32,855 bases of DNA from Purshia tridentata (GCA_003254885.1 QANT01007560.1:1-32855); one strand, 5' to 3'; shown: positions 1 to 11,950, counted from the stretch's first letter. Notes: generated from the sequence alone by a model not told the origin. Numbers and translations: made by a program.

Positions 1-769
1 CCCAAAAAAAAAAACCTATGTACAGAGTTGCTTGGTACCGTATCATGCAAAATGGTAACACTATGCACTAAAAACTTGCAGCTTATTCCAATTACTATAA
101 AAATTAAAACTAACACAATTTAAATATAAATGAAAAAATTACAACAACTTTTGAACAGAGGTCAATATTTTAGTGAATGGCCTAAACATTAAACTTTATA
201 TCCTTGTACTAATTATATACATATTATAAGTTTAGTAAATTTGTAACATTTTGTCAACATGCTACATGGTGCTAACATCATATACAATAATTTTTCCCCA
301 CTTAACAGGTTTACCTTTCACTTTCAAACTCTAGTAGTACATACTGTTAATGATCGAGTCTGAAGTCTGAGCTCATTTCTTGTTCTTACAATTTTTCCTC
401 TTGTAGTTTGTATAATTTTTTTTTATCCATCTTTCAAACTCTTCTAAAATGAAACATCTAAAATCAGCCCAATTCTAAAAAAAGTAGGTAGCCATTGATC
501 TTACATCTACAAGTTATAAGTAATAATCTAAATCAAAAGCATATATAAATCTATACAAAATCATTGACCAATGTTAAAAAAAACTTTTTTAATGTGATAT
601 CCATGAATAATAAGATACTTTTGCTATAGATTTAATTACACCCAAAACATTTAGCTTCCATATCCCTATTTGGGGATAAACAATCCTCTCGTTTCTGATC
701 ATATATGGAGAATGAAAAGCAGGAAATTTGGCACTGAACAAGATAACTATTAGAGAGCATATAAGATTT
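1..769. other. AT-rich intergenic DNA
   Basis: No gene-like open frame, splice structure or repeat with clear ends could be supported here. Confidence 0.6.
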
Positions 770-1153
770 GGTTACCTCTAGTTATGAAAGAAAATGTTTC
801 ATGAAATTTTCATTACATAGCCTAATTTAAATTAAATTTTATTGATAAGATATTTGTTGGCTAGAAATGGAATAGTAGTACTAAATAAGGAACATGAAAT
901 ATTTAATGAATTTGAAGAAATTATACTCGCATCCTCTCTTTCTCCAAAATCCTGACAAAAATAAATGATGTGAGTATAGCTTCTACAAATCTTTTAAACA
1001 TTTCATATTGCTTACTCAGAATCTGAAATCTCAATACTCAATACTATTTATTCGTTTTTGGCCAACAAATATTTTATCAATAAACTTCGACTTAAATTGG
1101 ACTATGTAATGAACAATCTCAAGGAACATTGTCATTCATAGGTAGAGGTAACC
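770..1153. mobile_element. Foldback / MITE-like element with about 120-bp arms
   Basis: The left arm starts GGTTACCTCTA at 770 and the right arm ends with its exact complement TAGAGGTAACC at 1143-1153. Further in, the arms stay complementary with mismatches; the blocks around CATTACATAG (about 812-867) and its counterpart (about 1058-1112) pair well, including a shared TATTTGTTGGC core. The spacer is about 130 bp with no coding potential. No clear target duplication is visible, so the superfamily cannot be fixed. Confidence 0.6.
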
Positions 1154-2100
1154 CTGTCTAGGTTAGGCTCCCAAAAAAATGCTATTTTCAGTCTCCGTAT
1201 AGACTATGATATTATGTTCTTAATACTATTTTATAACTTGTGGTGTAAGATATGTACATTGCCAACCACATTAGTCTAATAAGAAAATTTTCCATGTTTT
1301 AGAAGTTCCTGCAAAGTGTAAGTGAATCACGTTATCATAATCCCTTCAAAATACTAGCAAGGAAAAAGGATTCAGGCACCAAAAAAAAAAAAATGTCAAA
1401 AAGATAACAAAGAGGACTTTGTAATAGCCTAACATTAATCTAAAAGTTGTACTTATCCATATAGATATAAAAGAATCAAAAAAGTCATAATGAAATTAAT
1501 GAATATGTAAACAATCCATTCCTTCAAAATTCAAACACATAGATAGAAAAGAATCAAAAAAGTTGTAATGAAATTAATGAAAAGAAAATAGGAGAAAAGT
1601 TGGCACTGGATGAGATTATTATTAGAGAGAACGAGATTACCATTACAGGAGCTTTTAAGATGGTGAGAAAAACAAAATAAATATAAAAAAAGGTGAGAGG
1701 GAGAAAAGGCTAAGAAGGCAAAAAAAACCAAATTCAGGATTAAAGGTAGCATTAAATCCAATTTTTCATTATTGAAAGAGACAAAAGTTAGAACTTAAAC
1801 AATAAAACCAATGCTCTTAGCTTATTAATTGAAAACAATATCTATAAGAAACAGTGAGTTGCAAAGGCAAAAATAATAAGGGAACAAGATAACAATCAGA
1901 TCAGCAAATTAAGCAATAATAGATTCTCCACAATCAAGATAATTGATGTGCTTAGCTTATTGATTGAAAACAACATTAATAACAAACAAGTAATCAACAG
2001 TCGCATACTACTAAATAAAATAACCAAATCAGGCATATCACAAGAAGGAGTCCAAACAAGGTAATTAATTTTTCCATCAAAATTGTACGAATAGGTTCTA
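1154..2100. other. AT-rich intergenic DNA with a small duplication
   Basis: A roughly 45-bp unit around AAAAGAATCAAAAAAGT...AATGAAATTAATGAA occurs near 1456-1502 and again near 1535-1581. A shorter unit around TTAGCTTATTNATTGAAAAC occurs near 1817 and 1953. Two minus-strand open frames (1531-1761 and 1896-2129) are low in complexity and have no recognisable domain, so I do not call them genes. Confidence 0.5.
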
Positions 2101-2460
2101 GTTGGTGCAAAGCTCCAGCAGCAACACATCAGAAAATTGAATCTGAAATTTGTGTCTGAGTTGAGATTGAAATAAGTAAAAAATTAAAACCCCAAAAGCT
2201 TAAATCAAACTGAATCCCTAAATTAGAAAATCATACCTGAAATTTGGGTCCAAGTTGAGATTGAAACTAAGTCTAAAAAGGCGACTGAGTGAGAATGTTG
2301 AATGGAGAGTGAGACTGAGACTGAGAAAGAGGCTGGGTTCGAGTGACTGAGTGAGAATGTTTAATGGAGAGTGACGACTGAGGGGGGTGAATTCGGGAGA
2401 GTGTAAGAGGACTTAGTCTCTCGAGGAGGCGGCGAGAATTTGAGATAGTGTCAGTGTACT
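2101..2460 (-). promoter_or_regulatory. Possible minus-strand promoter/leader with duplicated segments
   Basis: On the minus strand the stretch 2460-2283 is rich in CTCACT/CTCAGTC, as in plant 5' leaders, followed by a good donor (ATTTCAG|GTATGA near 2236). Two duplications lie inside: a 30-bp unit at 2283-2312 and 2345-2374 (period 62), and a 35-bp unit at 2143-2177 and 2237-2273. No open frame downstream on that strand has a recognisable domain. It could be the first exon of a decayed gene or captured sequence in a transposon. Confidence 0.25.
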
Positions 2461-2637
2461 CACAAAATTAGGTTTAAGAGGATTGGTTCATATGTTTCGA
2501 TCCAACTTTTCTTCCTGTCTTAGATTAATACCTAAATATTTTTTTATTTTTGATTGAGGTTTGAAAATATTTTTCATATAATTTTAATTTTAAAAATGTG
2601 TAATATTATCCTAAATTAATGATATTTAAATATTAGG

Positions 2638-3210
2638 ATTAACTACAATTATATACCACAACTATACACCACTTTTCAACTTGGTTTCTCAAGTTTTAAA
2701 AGTTTCGTTAGAATACCTTAACTACAAAATTTCACCAATTAAGTATCTCCGTTAGTCTTGTCATAAAAAATGCTGTCAACATCTAATATTTATAAAGTAA
2801 ATTACAATTAAATATCTCAATTTTGTATAGTTTTTCAGTCAGCACCTAAATTTTTCTTCTTTTTTTAGATTTTTTCTATTTTCCTATTTTTATAAACTTT
2901 GAAAATTAATTAAAAATAACTTCAAAATAAAAAAAAAAACAAAAAATTCTTACGAACTCGTCCTGGCATTTACTATGGGGTCATATTACTAATTGGCTTA
3001 ATTACAATTATATATTTCAACTAATATTATTTTTCAACTTGGTATTTCAAGCTTAAAAGTTTCATTAGAATACCTTAATTATGAAATTTCGCTAATTAAG
3101 TATTTCCGTTAGTTTTGCCGTAAAAAAAATGTCAACATCTAATATTTAAAAAGTAAATTACAATTAAGTACTTAAATTCAAAGTTTTTCAAGTCAGTACC
3201 TTAACTTTTT
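2638..3210. repeat. Pair of diverged direct repeats of about 215 bp
   Basis: Copies at about 2638-2855 and 2998-3210 share TACAATTATATA, TTTTCAACTTGGT, AGAATACCTTAA, AATTAAGTAT and GTCAACATCTAATATTTA in the same order and spacing. They are separated by about 145 bp of A/T-rich DNA. They lack TG..CA ends and a primer site, so an LTR interpretation is weak. This style of repeat (TAATTACAATTAAGTA) is common in decayed plant transposons. Confidence 0.6.
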
Positions 3211-4300
3211 AAAAAAATAAAAAATAAATGCAGACAAGTGTTCAAGTTGAAAGCAAGTGGGAATGCGAATCTAAAGACTTCAAGCGCGAACCAAAGTCCC
3301 TATAATCAGAATGGGACAAAGCTTCCAATTTTTGCAGAAAGTAAGTTTGTTTATGGAAAACACATAGTGGCGATGAGATGTAATATAATAGTCCCTAACC
3401 TCATTCCAAAGAATAGCACAAGTATGATAAGCAAAAAAGTCAACAAAGCCCAAAGAAACACCCTAGTGCATGCCCAGTCAAAGGCAGGAGGAAATGAGAA
3501 GAAGACTATTGTGATTTAGCTGTATCAAGGATAGACTGAAAGAATTAAAGGCCATATGGAATAATGGATGAAGTGGAAGCCCAATGTCATCATGGTTAAA
3601 GGATAACACTATAGAATCCTTGGGAACCTTGTGCTTATTTGGTATTAGCCCCAGGAGGCAGACGGCTAAAAACTACATCATCAAGACTTCAACACTTCAA
3701 CCTAGCAATTCCATGAACTTGATCGGAAGGATTTCATAAATTTGAATTACTTTTAGTCATTGAAATTATAGGTTGTAGAAAGATGCACTAACCCAACGAA
3801 TTAAGCAAACGAGAAGAGGCTTTGAAGAAATAAAGAAGAAACATGCCATGCAATCACGCTCACTGCATGGGTGAGTTACTACACACGTGGATTAGCATTG
3901 ACCTAGAAAAGCACTCATATGCGACATCATTGGCACGGCTGAAGCTCAGGGTAGCAACAGACGTAGGATTGTAGGTTCGGCGTGGGAGAGGAAGATAGTC
4001 ACGAATAATCTAGGGAGAGAATTTCTTGTGATGTCTATCAATGTAGTTGGAGAATGCACATGTTTGGTTATCGTTTTATTCTCTTTGTTAATTTTCTATA
4101 ATTTAATTTGGTTTACAAAAGGTTATTAATTATTCTCTTTTGTTTTCCTAGTTTAATTTGGTTTCAAAAAGATGATAGATTATTAACTAAAATTCCTAGA
4201 TAAGGAAGAAAAGTATAGATAAGGAGGCAGTGTAGGGTAAAATAATTTAATGCCCAATTAAGGAGATGAACCTCTAGATGAATTGATGAACCAGTTTTGT
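3211..4300. other. Intergenic DNA without a supported gene
   Basis: The open frame at 3238-3519 has no ATG start and an unremarkable Lys/Asn/Ser-rich composition without a domain. The rest (3520-4060) is slightly less AT-rich than its surroundings and may be old repeat sequence, but I cannot identify it. Confidence 0.4.
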
Positions 4301-4347
4301 AGTGTATGGCCCAAAGTTGAAGTGTAGGCCTCTTCAGGTTTAAGAAG

Positions 4348-4362
4348 TTGGGCTTGGCCCAA
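4348..4362. promoter_or_regulatory. Paired site II (TGGGCY) elements upstream of the RING gene
   Basis: The palindrome TTGGGCTTGGCCCAA holds two site II motifs in opposite orientation; another GGCCCA lies just upstream near 4311. In plants such sites bind TCP-family factors and are common in promoters of constitutively expressed genes. They lie about 500 bases before the start codon and upstream of the CT-rich leader, a reasonable promoter position. The role here is inferred. Confidence 0.4.
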
Positions 4363-4439
4363 CAACTATCAATGTGTCTTGGATTGTGTTATATTATATG
4401 AGACAGACACAAACCCGACCAAAATCTAGTTTTGATTTT

Positions 4440-4866
4440 TGAATCCCAGAAAAAGAGGCAGAGAAAACGCCACACTCTCTCTCTGATCTGCTCTCATGCC
4501 TTCTCTTTGAACAGTCACACACACAAGCACACACAAATGCTCCACTTTAACGTTACCAGTCTGCCCTGGCTAAACTAAAAGCCTAAAAAGCCTTCGTTTC
4601 ATTTCCCCATATCTCTGATCTGTCTCTGCAAGTAAGTTACTTTGTCTCATCTCCATCTCTCTCAGAAATAATTATTTTTATTTTTATTAAATATAAAATT
4701 GAAATGTGATTGAAACCCAGTATGCATTCCTACTACAGCTTCCCACACTCCATGTATCTAGAATTCTAGATCCCCAATGCATGGTTCGTGGTGTAATTTG
4801 AACCACATTTTGAGGATAAATTCCTAAGGGCATTGGGTTTGGAGGGGTGAGAGGGTGGTTAGGAAG
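4440..4866 (+). promoter_or_regulatory. Probable 5' leader with a leader intron
   Basis: A CT-rich, CA-rich stretch (about 4470-4630) typical of plant leaders ends in a strong donor, CAA|GTAAGT at 4632. Possible acceptors lie at 4826-4828 (AAG) and 4861-4862 (TTAG, four bases before the start codon). A leader intron of roughly 200-230 bases is therefore likely. If the region stays in the mRNA instead, it would carry a short upstream ORF (ATGGTTCGTGGTGTAATTTGA near 4781). Transcript start and acceptor choice are not settled by sequence alone. Confidence 0.4.
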
Positions 4867-7800
4867 ATGGGATCGAGTGGCAGCAAAACGAGGTCGTTTT
4901 CTTCGTCACCATCTTCTTCAACGTCGTCGTCTCGCAGCAGTTGTCGGAGCTGTCGATCTATAGGCCACAGAGTGTTCCAGTCGTCTTGTCTGGGAACCAC
5001 ATCTCGATCTCACGACGGCGATAATGACGACCAGGTGGCTCTAATTTTTGATATAATTCCCCTTTTGCCCATTCCTTTTAGAAGCTTATTCAGTTTTCTT
5101 AGATTTCCAGCATCAATGTGGAAATTGATTCGAATAATTACTGGGTTTTCATTTGCATTTGCATGGCATTTGAAGCACAATCTTTAGTTTGATTTAATAT
5201 CATTTGTGAAATATGAGTCGCCAATAGTATCACTGTCACATTATTAAGTTCACTAAGATTTTTTTCCTTTAATTAATCAACAATTGTTATCCATGAAATT
5301 TGAATTTAGGACCTCCTCTCCTTTGTGAGAGACTACCACTAGACCAAATGGTTAGTTGCAAGTTCACTAAGACTTTGGTAACAGAGTATTTTTCGAGAAT
5401 TGTTTTTTCAGTCAAAATCTATGATTTTTTTGTTTTGGTTTTGTTTGTGCGATGCGTATCACTATCAGCTTAGAAAGCAATATTTTAAACGATAAAATTT
5501 TTGGTCGCATTTTTTTGCTGAATAAATATCCTTGGGACCAAGTCTTAAATTTGTTTGGTTGGGACCAAGTCTTAATTGTTTGGTTGAGACCAAGTCTTAA
5601 TTTTGTATTGACCCTACAAGACATAAAAGGAAGCCATTGACTAGAGGATAGAACTGTTATGGAGTCTAAACCTTGAGCATTGATTCTCAACTTGATGCTG
5701 AAAAATAGTCTCAACATGTCCTGCATTGAAATAAAAGCATTCCACACTCATATAGAGGCTTTTACTAATCCTAACCCTATTAGCAATTGGATTTCTAAAT
5801 AATAAACTACTAAACTACACTAAACCCATAAATGGCTAGAAAGTTAAACCCAATTACATAACAAAACATGAATTTAAACTCATGGGCCAGGACAACAGGT
5901 GATCTATAGTAGATATTGAAATTAGGGATTTACCCCAATTCTGAAATCAGTAGCGTCCTAAGGGAAAGAAACATGAAAAACTAGCAGTACTAGTATCTAT
6001 TGAGAGTTACACTCTTGCATGAATTGAATTAAGTCATATCCCTAATCATCCTAGCAAATGCCCATTGATGAATCAGCAAGTGAGCTTATATTAAGAAAAT
6101 GTAGTAAGAATAGTATTATTGTATATTAAGCTTTTAAGGTCAGTAATTGGAAAATTTATTATACCATCAGTTGAAATGCTGAAAAGATGATGAGTTTATT
6201 TCTTTTTGCATGTATGAACTTAAGAATCCATACTCTTGTATTAAATGATTATTTTTCTGTTTTTTTTTTCTTTTTCTTTTCTTGGTGGAACAAAATTAAA
6301 AGAAAAAAATCAGCTGATTTTAGAAGCAATAGGCGTGAAAAAAGAAATTAACCAGGACAAATACGATTGCTTGGTCACACTGTTACAGTTTTCCATCTCA
6401 AGGCCTAACTATTAGGATGTGTATAGAATTATTGGTCCTTATTGAACTTAAACCTGGATTTATAGATATTTTCGGCAGGACTCCAACAAGTTTGCATCAT
6501 TCTTAGGAGCCTTGCATTCGAACCTAAATCCTTCCTTCCTCCTGCCAATAACCTGTGTAGGAACCCTCAGTCACGTCCTTAGCCTCAGATATTATAAACA
6601 AATATGGAATAATTCTTTTTAGGTTGTTCTCAACTTTTGGAATCAAGGGATCTGAAATTAGCTCCAAGTATGAGTTTGTTATTATTAGATTTCTAACAAT
6701 AAAAAATCTGGTAATTGCAAGGAAAAGAAGAATATCTTTCCAAAGCTCAGTCAAATCTTGAAGAATGGATGTGTAATAACCTTCACATCTAATCATTGCA
6801 AGTCAAAGTTCAAAGCTCAAGTCCAAGTCCTTACATGAAGTTCACTAACATCAAAATTTTGAAACATTTTATCTTTTGTGCAAGCACAATAAACTTTATA
6901 TTGAGAGAAATCCCACATTGAAGATGTGAGGGCATTGCTAGTGGTTTATAAGAGTTTGGGCTATTCCTCCCATCGCCAATTGGTTTTGGGATGGATACTC
7001 AGATTTCTTCATAATATCAGAGTAGGTTATCCATGTGATACGCCTAAATGGCCACATGTGCTCCCATGTTATCCAATATAAATTGTTCACGTGTTAGGCT
7101 TGAAATGATGTCACACGTGCGAGGGAGTGTTGAGAGAAATCCTACATTGAAAATGTGAGGGCCTTGCTAGTAGTTTATAAGGATTTGGGCTACTCCTCCT
7201 ATCGCCAATTGGTTTTAGGATGGATGCCTAGATTTCTTCACTCTAGAATGAAATCCAACTATTTTAATTCCTAATAACCAAGTGCAGCATTGTGGAAAAT
7301 TTTCTCACAAAAGATGCATTCCAGTGATGTATGTAGAACAAATTTGATGAATCCCAAAATCACATTTTACTTTTCTTCCACCTTTGATATATAAACATGA
7401 CATTCAATGAATGTCCCTTGCAACTGGAGCCTCACAAAAATTGATACCCCTTTGTCCCTGTGTGCATGCAGCCTTTTTATCTGTGGTGCTCCTGTTGTTT
7501 GGGGATATAATACCTTTTTATTTGAAAGTTATTGCAGTATATGCACTCTTTTTTTTTTTTTTTTTTTTCTTTTCTTTCAGATCTATTTGTATATGCCTCT
7601 TCACTTGCACCTTTATCTGCAATTGCTTCTATGTTTTTGATAAAAGACTTCTCTTTTAATCTACTTCAAGTGTATGTACATGGTTCATGTTTTTGATAGT
7701 TGGTTATTTGAAACTTTTATCTATTTATAAGCCTGGTGTGCCTAATTGGCCAGCAGTTATTTAAGGAACTAAAGTTTTGTGTAACTCATGCTTTAGGTTT

Positions 7801-10800
7801 GTGATCACCGGAATAAAGAAATTAGAAATAATGCTCCATGTTCAAACTTGACTGAAACAGAGCCAGATCATGCAAATATTGAATGTTTCGGAAACATTAA
7901 AGTTGAACAATCAGATGAAATGCCTTGTATATCTTCAAATGTTCAGCTCAATGGATGGGGTCAGGGTAGTATCACTGATACTGCCTCCAGAACTGGTAGC
8001 AGCTCTCCCCGAGCTTCTGCTGCTCCATCTTTGAATCGTTCAAGTCGTTTTCTTTCACGCTTTAGTTTCATTCCAGGTAATGTAAGCTTCAGGCTAAGCC
8101 GGGCAACCAGTTTAGGGTCATCCAGGTCTTATCCTGTATCTTCAACAAGTCTCACAATATTGAACAATGATGATGATGAGCTTGATCTGCACAGAGGACC
8201 TGCTAGCAGTTTGGATAATAGAGATGAAAGTCAACAAGGTAGCGACTTTCATACAGATTCACTGATTAATAGGACCCCTGCACATTTTTATGAAGACACT
8301 TCTGGTACTTTACATTCAAACGCTCCAACTTCTAGTTTTTCTGACAACTTGCAAGACAACCAGACAAATTCTGCTATGCATGGTGTTGCTAGAAATGCCA
8401 ATGGTACAATAATGGGTGTTGGTGTAAACTTTTGTTCTCCAAGAATTCATAATGAAACAGGGAGCAACAGAACTAGACTTTCTGATAGACGCCCAGGAGC
8501 TCGGGAACCTGTTGAACGAAATGTTCGTTTCAGCCGCACCTTAAGTGTTGGAAGACTTCGTGACAGGGTTCTTCGTCGATCATCATTATCTGATTTAACA
8601 TTTTCTTCTTTGCAACAAGAGGGAGAAGTGAGAGATACAAATCAGGGGCCATTGGAACCTGAAGGTAATGTTGTAAACTCTCAAAATGGGTCTGGTTACC
8701 CTCCATCCAATATGTCTAGTTCATTGTTTAGCATCCAAGACCATGAGGTGGAAACATCAAGACCAAGAGAAGCCAGGTATCATGATCTACTCGAACACAG
8801 ATCAAATTTCCTTGAGAGGAGGAGAAGAATACGATCTCAGGTTTGCATCTTTTTCAGAGAGTAAATTTTGGTGCTTGGGTGATATTGAGTATTGAACATT
8901 GAATAGCACTTAGGCTTGTAACTTTCTAAACAGAGTTTTGAAAATTAGAACCTCATCCCTATTGCCAATTCAGTGTAGCAGTAACAGTGGTATAGGGCCT
9001 TTATATGGACATTAGTGAGTCCTTTGTTTCTAGGTGGTTATTTTGGGTATTACATTTGCCAAACTCTGCTAAAAGCACCATCTAAACTTCTTCATTCTAT
9101 ATAAATATTGTCCATCTGTTCATGAAACTTATTCCCATACCTTTTATTTTTCAATATAAATGTTATAAGTTCGCTGCCTGATGTTACTTATTTGGTTTAC
9201 TGATGAACATTTCAAATTTTGTAGGTTCGTGCACTTCAACGATTGGGGAGCCGTTTTGAAAATATGTCTGGACATGAGAGGTCTTGTATCTTATCTGGTC
9301 AACAGAGAACAGGTCGTTGTACATGTCGGACGAGTAACCGAGATGCCCATCCAAATGATGACAACAGTGCTAGGGCTAGCATATCTAGAATTGTTATGTT
9401 AGCTGAGGCTTTGTTTGAGGTACTGTTAATATGTGAATACCTTTTTGTCCCTTTTTTCTCTATTTATTATATAAGTTGAATCTTTTATACGTAATTTAAT
9501 TAGGTTCTGGATGAAATTCACCAGCAATCTGTGGTTTTATCCTCCCGACCTTCTGTATCTTCTATTGGATCTGTTCCCGCTCCCAATGAAGTTGTGGAAT
9601 CTTTACCTGTCAAATTATTTTCCAAGTTGCAAAAGCATCAGTGTGAGGAGGCTGCACAGTAAGTACCCAAGTCTGTCTACTGTTTGGCATTTAATTCACT
9701 GTATAACTTAGAAGGAGGTCACTGACTCTATTTCAGAATGTTGCTAGATTACAAGATTTTATGTGCCTTGCAGTTTGTGTGATGTTATCAGCTGCTAGTG
9801 GTTTTCAAATTGTGCATTTTTCATGTGATTAATTTACAGCTGCAAATTAATATTTAGCCGAGGAAATATGTTCCTCTACTTTAGACACTGAACAAAATAT
9901 TAGATTACTTGAACATTGATTTTCATAATGGCAGTTAATAAGACAGTAAAGCTTATTGCGTTTTTAATTGTTTTCCCAATTTTGGCCATTTTAGGTACAT
10001 GGTTAGTTTTGGACTTTGAGCTCACAGTCATTACTTCATGTTGACACTAAGATATTGACAAAGGAATGGGCTTTTAGTTTGTTATTAGTGATGCAAACAG
10101 TCAGGTTCATTTAGGTAGTATTTTTTTGGTGCAATATAAAACTTCGAGCTCTGTCCCACAAATGTGCAAGCTTGACTCTTCAGAGAAGTCACTTCATACA
10201 ATAAGGCTGAAAGGTGAAAGTAGTTATTTTCACAGAATTTTTTAGTGGAGAGTGGGTCCTGGGTGCCCAACCATATGTAAAATTTCTGTTTTTGATATGT
10301 ATATTTATATATTTTAAAAAGCATTTTAAATCATGAGGCTGTAGCATATTGACTTGGAGCTAATATTTGAAACTCGAGTCAAGTTTTAAATCCTTGCTTT
10401 ACATTACTTTCTCTTTATTATATAAGAAATAATGTAAATATGGTTAAGCTTTCCAAGGGATGCTAAAATAGTCAAATTCATTTGCAATCTGACAAGTCTG
10501 TGGCTATGAATATGCAAATATGTTGATCGAAGTGCCTTTTCTAAAGATATAACGAGTTAATGTGTTTGATATGAGTAGCCTTATTCAATGGTTTATACAT
10601 TTTAGGTTATCATCATAACTTTAACTCTCCTATGGCTCTACTTTAGTTAACATCTTTGCTTAGGTAATGGTACTAACAATGGTTTGCTAACCTGTGTAGC
10701 ATGTAAATCTTTATTCACTTGCATCTGTTGCTAGTAAATTTGGAATGGTATGGAAGTAGGTGTGTTGTTGGCAGTACATTATCTCTCTTGCTAAACACAT

Positions 10801-11950
10801 GGAAGTGTCTTTAGAAAGACAGTTTTTGTGGACTGACTATAACATTTTGCAGCGACTTTGTTTACTTCTTTCCGAAATAAATTATTTTGATTGAGAAAAA
10901 GATTATTGCATCTTTGATATGTCGCACTATCTTATTTTCCTTTGCTTTGTGTGTTCTTTAATCTAACAGATGCTACATATGCCTTGTGGAGTATGAAGAA
11001 GGAGACAGAATGCGAACACTCCCTTGCCATCATGAATTCCATAAAAATTGTATTGACAAGTGGCTCAAAGAGATTCACAGGTTTGGAATATATTTGCTGC
11101 TTTTGAATCTTCTAATTAGACTAAATTAAATAGAGAGACGTACGCTTGATTGGATACAATAACATATGTTGATGAGTGCTACTGCAATTTACTTTTATGT
11201 GTTCTGGCCTATGAAACTCTTGAAAGCAATTTTGCTATATTTAGTATAGTAGTTGACATAGAAAAGAGTTTAATCCTTGGTTAAAATTTGTTCCCCGGGC
11301 TTTTCCTATCAAAAAATTTCTTCCCTGGCTGCTCGCTTGTTCAGCAGCACACACCTGGTAGTTTGTCGGTACATTTTGGTGCTGACTCCTGATGCATGCT
11401 GATGATGGGCCACTGGTGTTACAAACTTGAAGCTGAAAATGGTAGTTATTGATGCTGATAAATTGGAGTTGAACCAAATAGATGAGATAAATTGGAGTTG
11501 AACCAAATAGATGAGAATGCTTATCTTGCAGGTTCATGCATAGTAATAGATTCTTTTCCTGTCTTGTTGGAATGACCAAAAATTTTTGTTTCATAATGTT
11601 TACCAGACCAGTAACTCTTCAGTCTTATCTTACTTTAAATACTGAAGTATTTCACTCCATTCCCCCCTTAATGTGCATTTTTGGCTCGTTCCATTGCAGT
11701 GCAAAAAATAACTAGCCTTTTTCAACATAGCTAATTTTGGGAATGACCTTTATGTTGTATTGTGTGGTATTAATTTATTTTAATTGTTTGTGCCTGCAAT
11801 ATCAATGCCTCCAGTTTCTGACATTTTCGTTGAGTATTATTTTGATGCTAATAATACTGGCAGATTGCTAACTTGTCTCTGGTATGCAGGGTATGCCCAC
11901 TTTGTCGCACGGATGTCTGTAGATCTGATTTGTTGCCTGCAGAGAACTAA
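4867..11950 (+). CDS. RING-H2 E3 ubiquitin ligase, six coding exons, 577 aa
   Basis: Coding exons are 4867-5034, 7797-8840, 9225-9419, 9504-9658, 10970-11080 and 11890-11950 (stop TAA 11948-11950). All introns are GT..AG and the sum is exactly 578 codons. The C-terminal RING-H2 is complete: Cys522, Cys525, Cys540, His542, His545, Cys548, Cys560 and Cys563, with Trp552 in the usual E2-contact position. Such domains bind two zinc ions and bring a ubiquitin-loaded E2 to a substrate. The body (residues 57-404, one large exon) is Ser/Arg/Asn-rich and looks disordered. It holds two basic blocks, around [18 protein letters not shown] and [20 protein letters not shown], which look like docking motifs. 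The start at 4867 is the first ATG in this frame and gives MGSSGSK, a good N-myristoylation signal (Gly2, Ser6, Lys7), so membrane attachment is likely. No transmembrane segment is seen. It resembles plant RING proteins with a WLKEIH..CPLCR core, but I cannot name the orthologue or its substrate. Confidence 0.93.
5259..5359 (-). mobile_element. Short tRNA-derived SINE in intron 1 of the RING gene
   Basis: Read on the minus strand, the head contains TGGTCTAGTGGTAG, a near-perfect RNA polymerase III A box. About 30 bases on lies a degenerate B box (around AAATTCAAAT), and the tail is A-rich (AAAGGAAAAAAA). The 13-base sequence AAGTTCACTAAGA flanks it on both sides (5246-5258 and 5360-5372), which is the target-site duplication made by LINE-type retrotransposition. 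The element is about 101 bp, short for a plant SINE. The duplication is perfect, so the insertion is not ancient. Confidence 0.75.
6899..7240 (+). mobile_element. Complete 342-bp TRIM retrotransposon in intron 1 of the RING gene
   Basis: Two 113-bp LTRs (6899-7011 and 7128-7240) start at TGTTGAGAGAAATCC (TATTGAGAG in the left copy) and end in TTCTTCA. Right after the left LTR comes TAATATCAGAG, a slightly degraded match to the initiator-Met tRNA primer site TGGTATCAGAG. Just before the right LTR is GCGAGGGAG, a short purine tract. The flanks CTTTA and CTCTA differ at one base, as expected of an old 5-bp target duplication. The internal region is only 116 bp and has no coding capacity. Terminal-repeat retrotransposons in miniature depend on proteins from other elements. 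Orientation follows from the PBS position. Confidence 0.88.
11457..11514. repeat. Two tandem copies of a 29-bp unit in intron 5
   Basis: GATAAATTGGAGTTGAACCA followed by AATAGATGA occurs twice head to tail with no mismatch. It lies inside the intron between the two RING-encoding exons. It looks like a recent local slippage or duplication with no evident function. Confidence 0.85.

Noticed and set aside
2638-3210. Direct repeats as LTRs of a tiny retrotransposon
   Set aside because: They lack TG..CA ends, a primer site and a target duplication.
3238-3519. 93-residue open frame, plus strand
   Set aside because: It has no ATG start, no recognisable domain and no splice context; the composition looks like translated noncoding DNA.
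6480-6560. Minus-strand GGTTCGAATGC, a B-box-like motif that might mark a SINE or tRNA
   Set aside because: The A-box-like partner is too close, and no tail or target duplication is visible.
7407-7659. Two overlapping open frames at 7407-7640 and 7411-7659
   Set aside because: They lie in intron 1 of the RING gene and run through a long T tract, giving poly-Phe.
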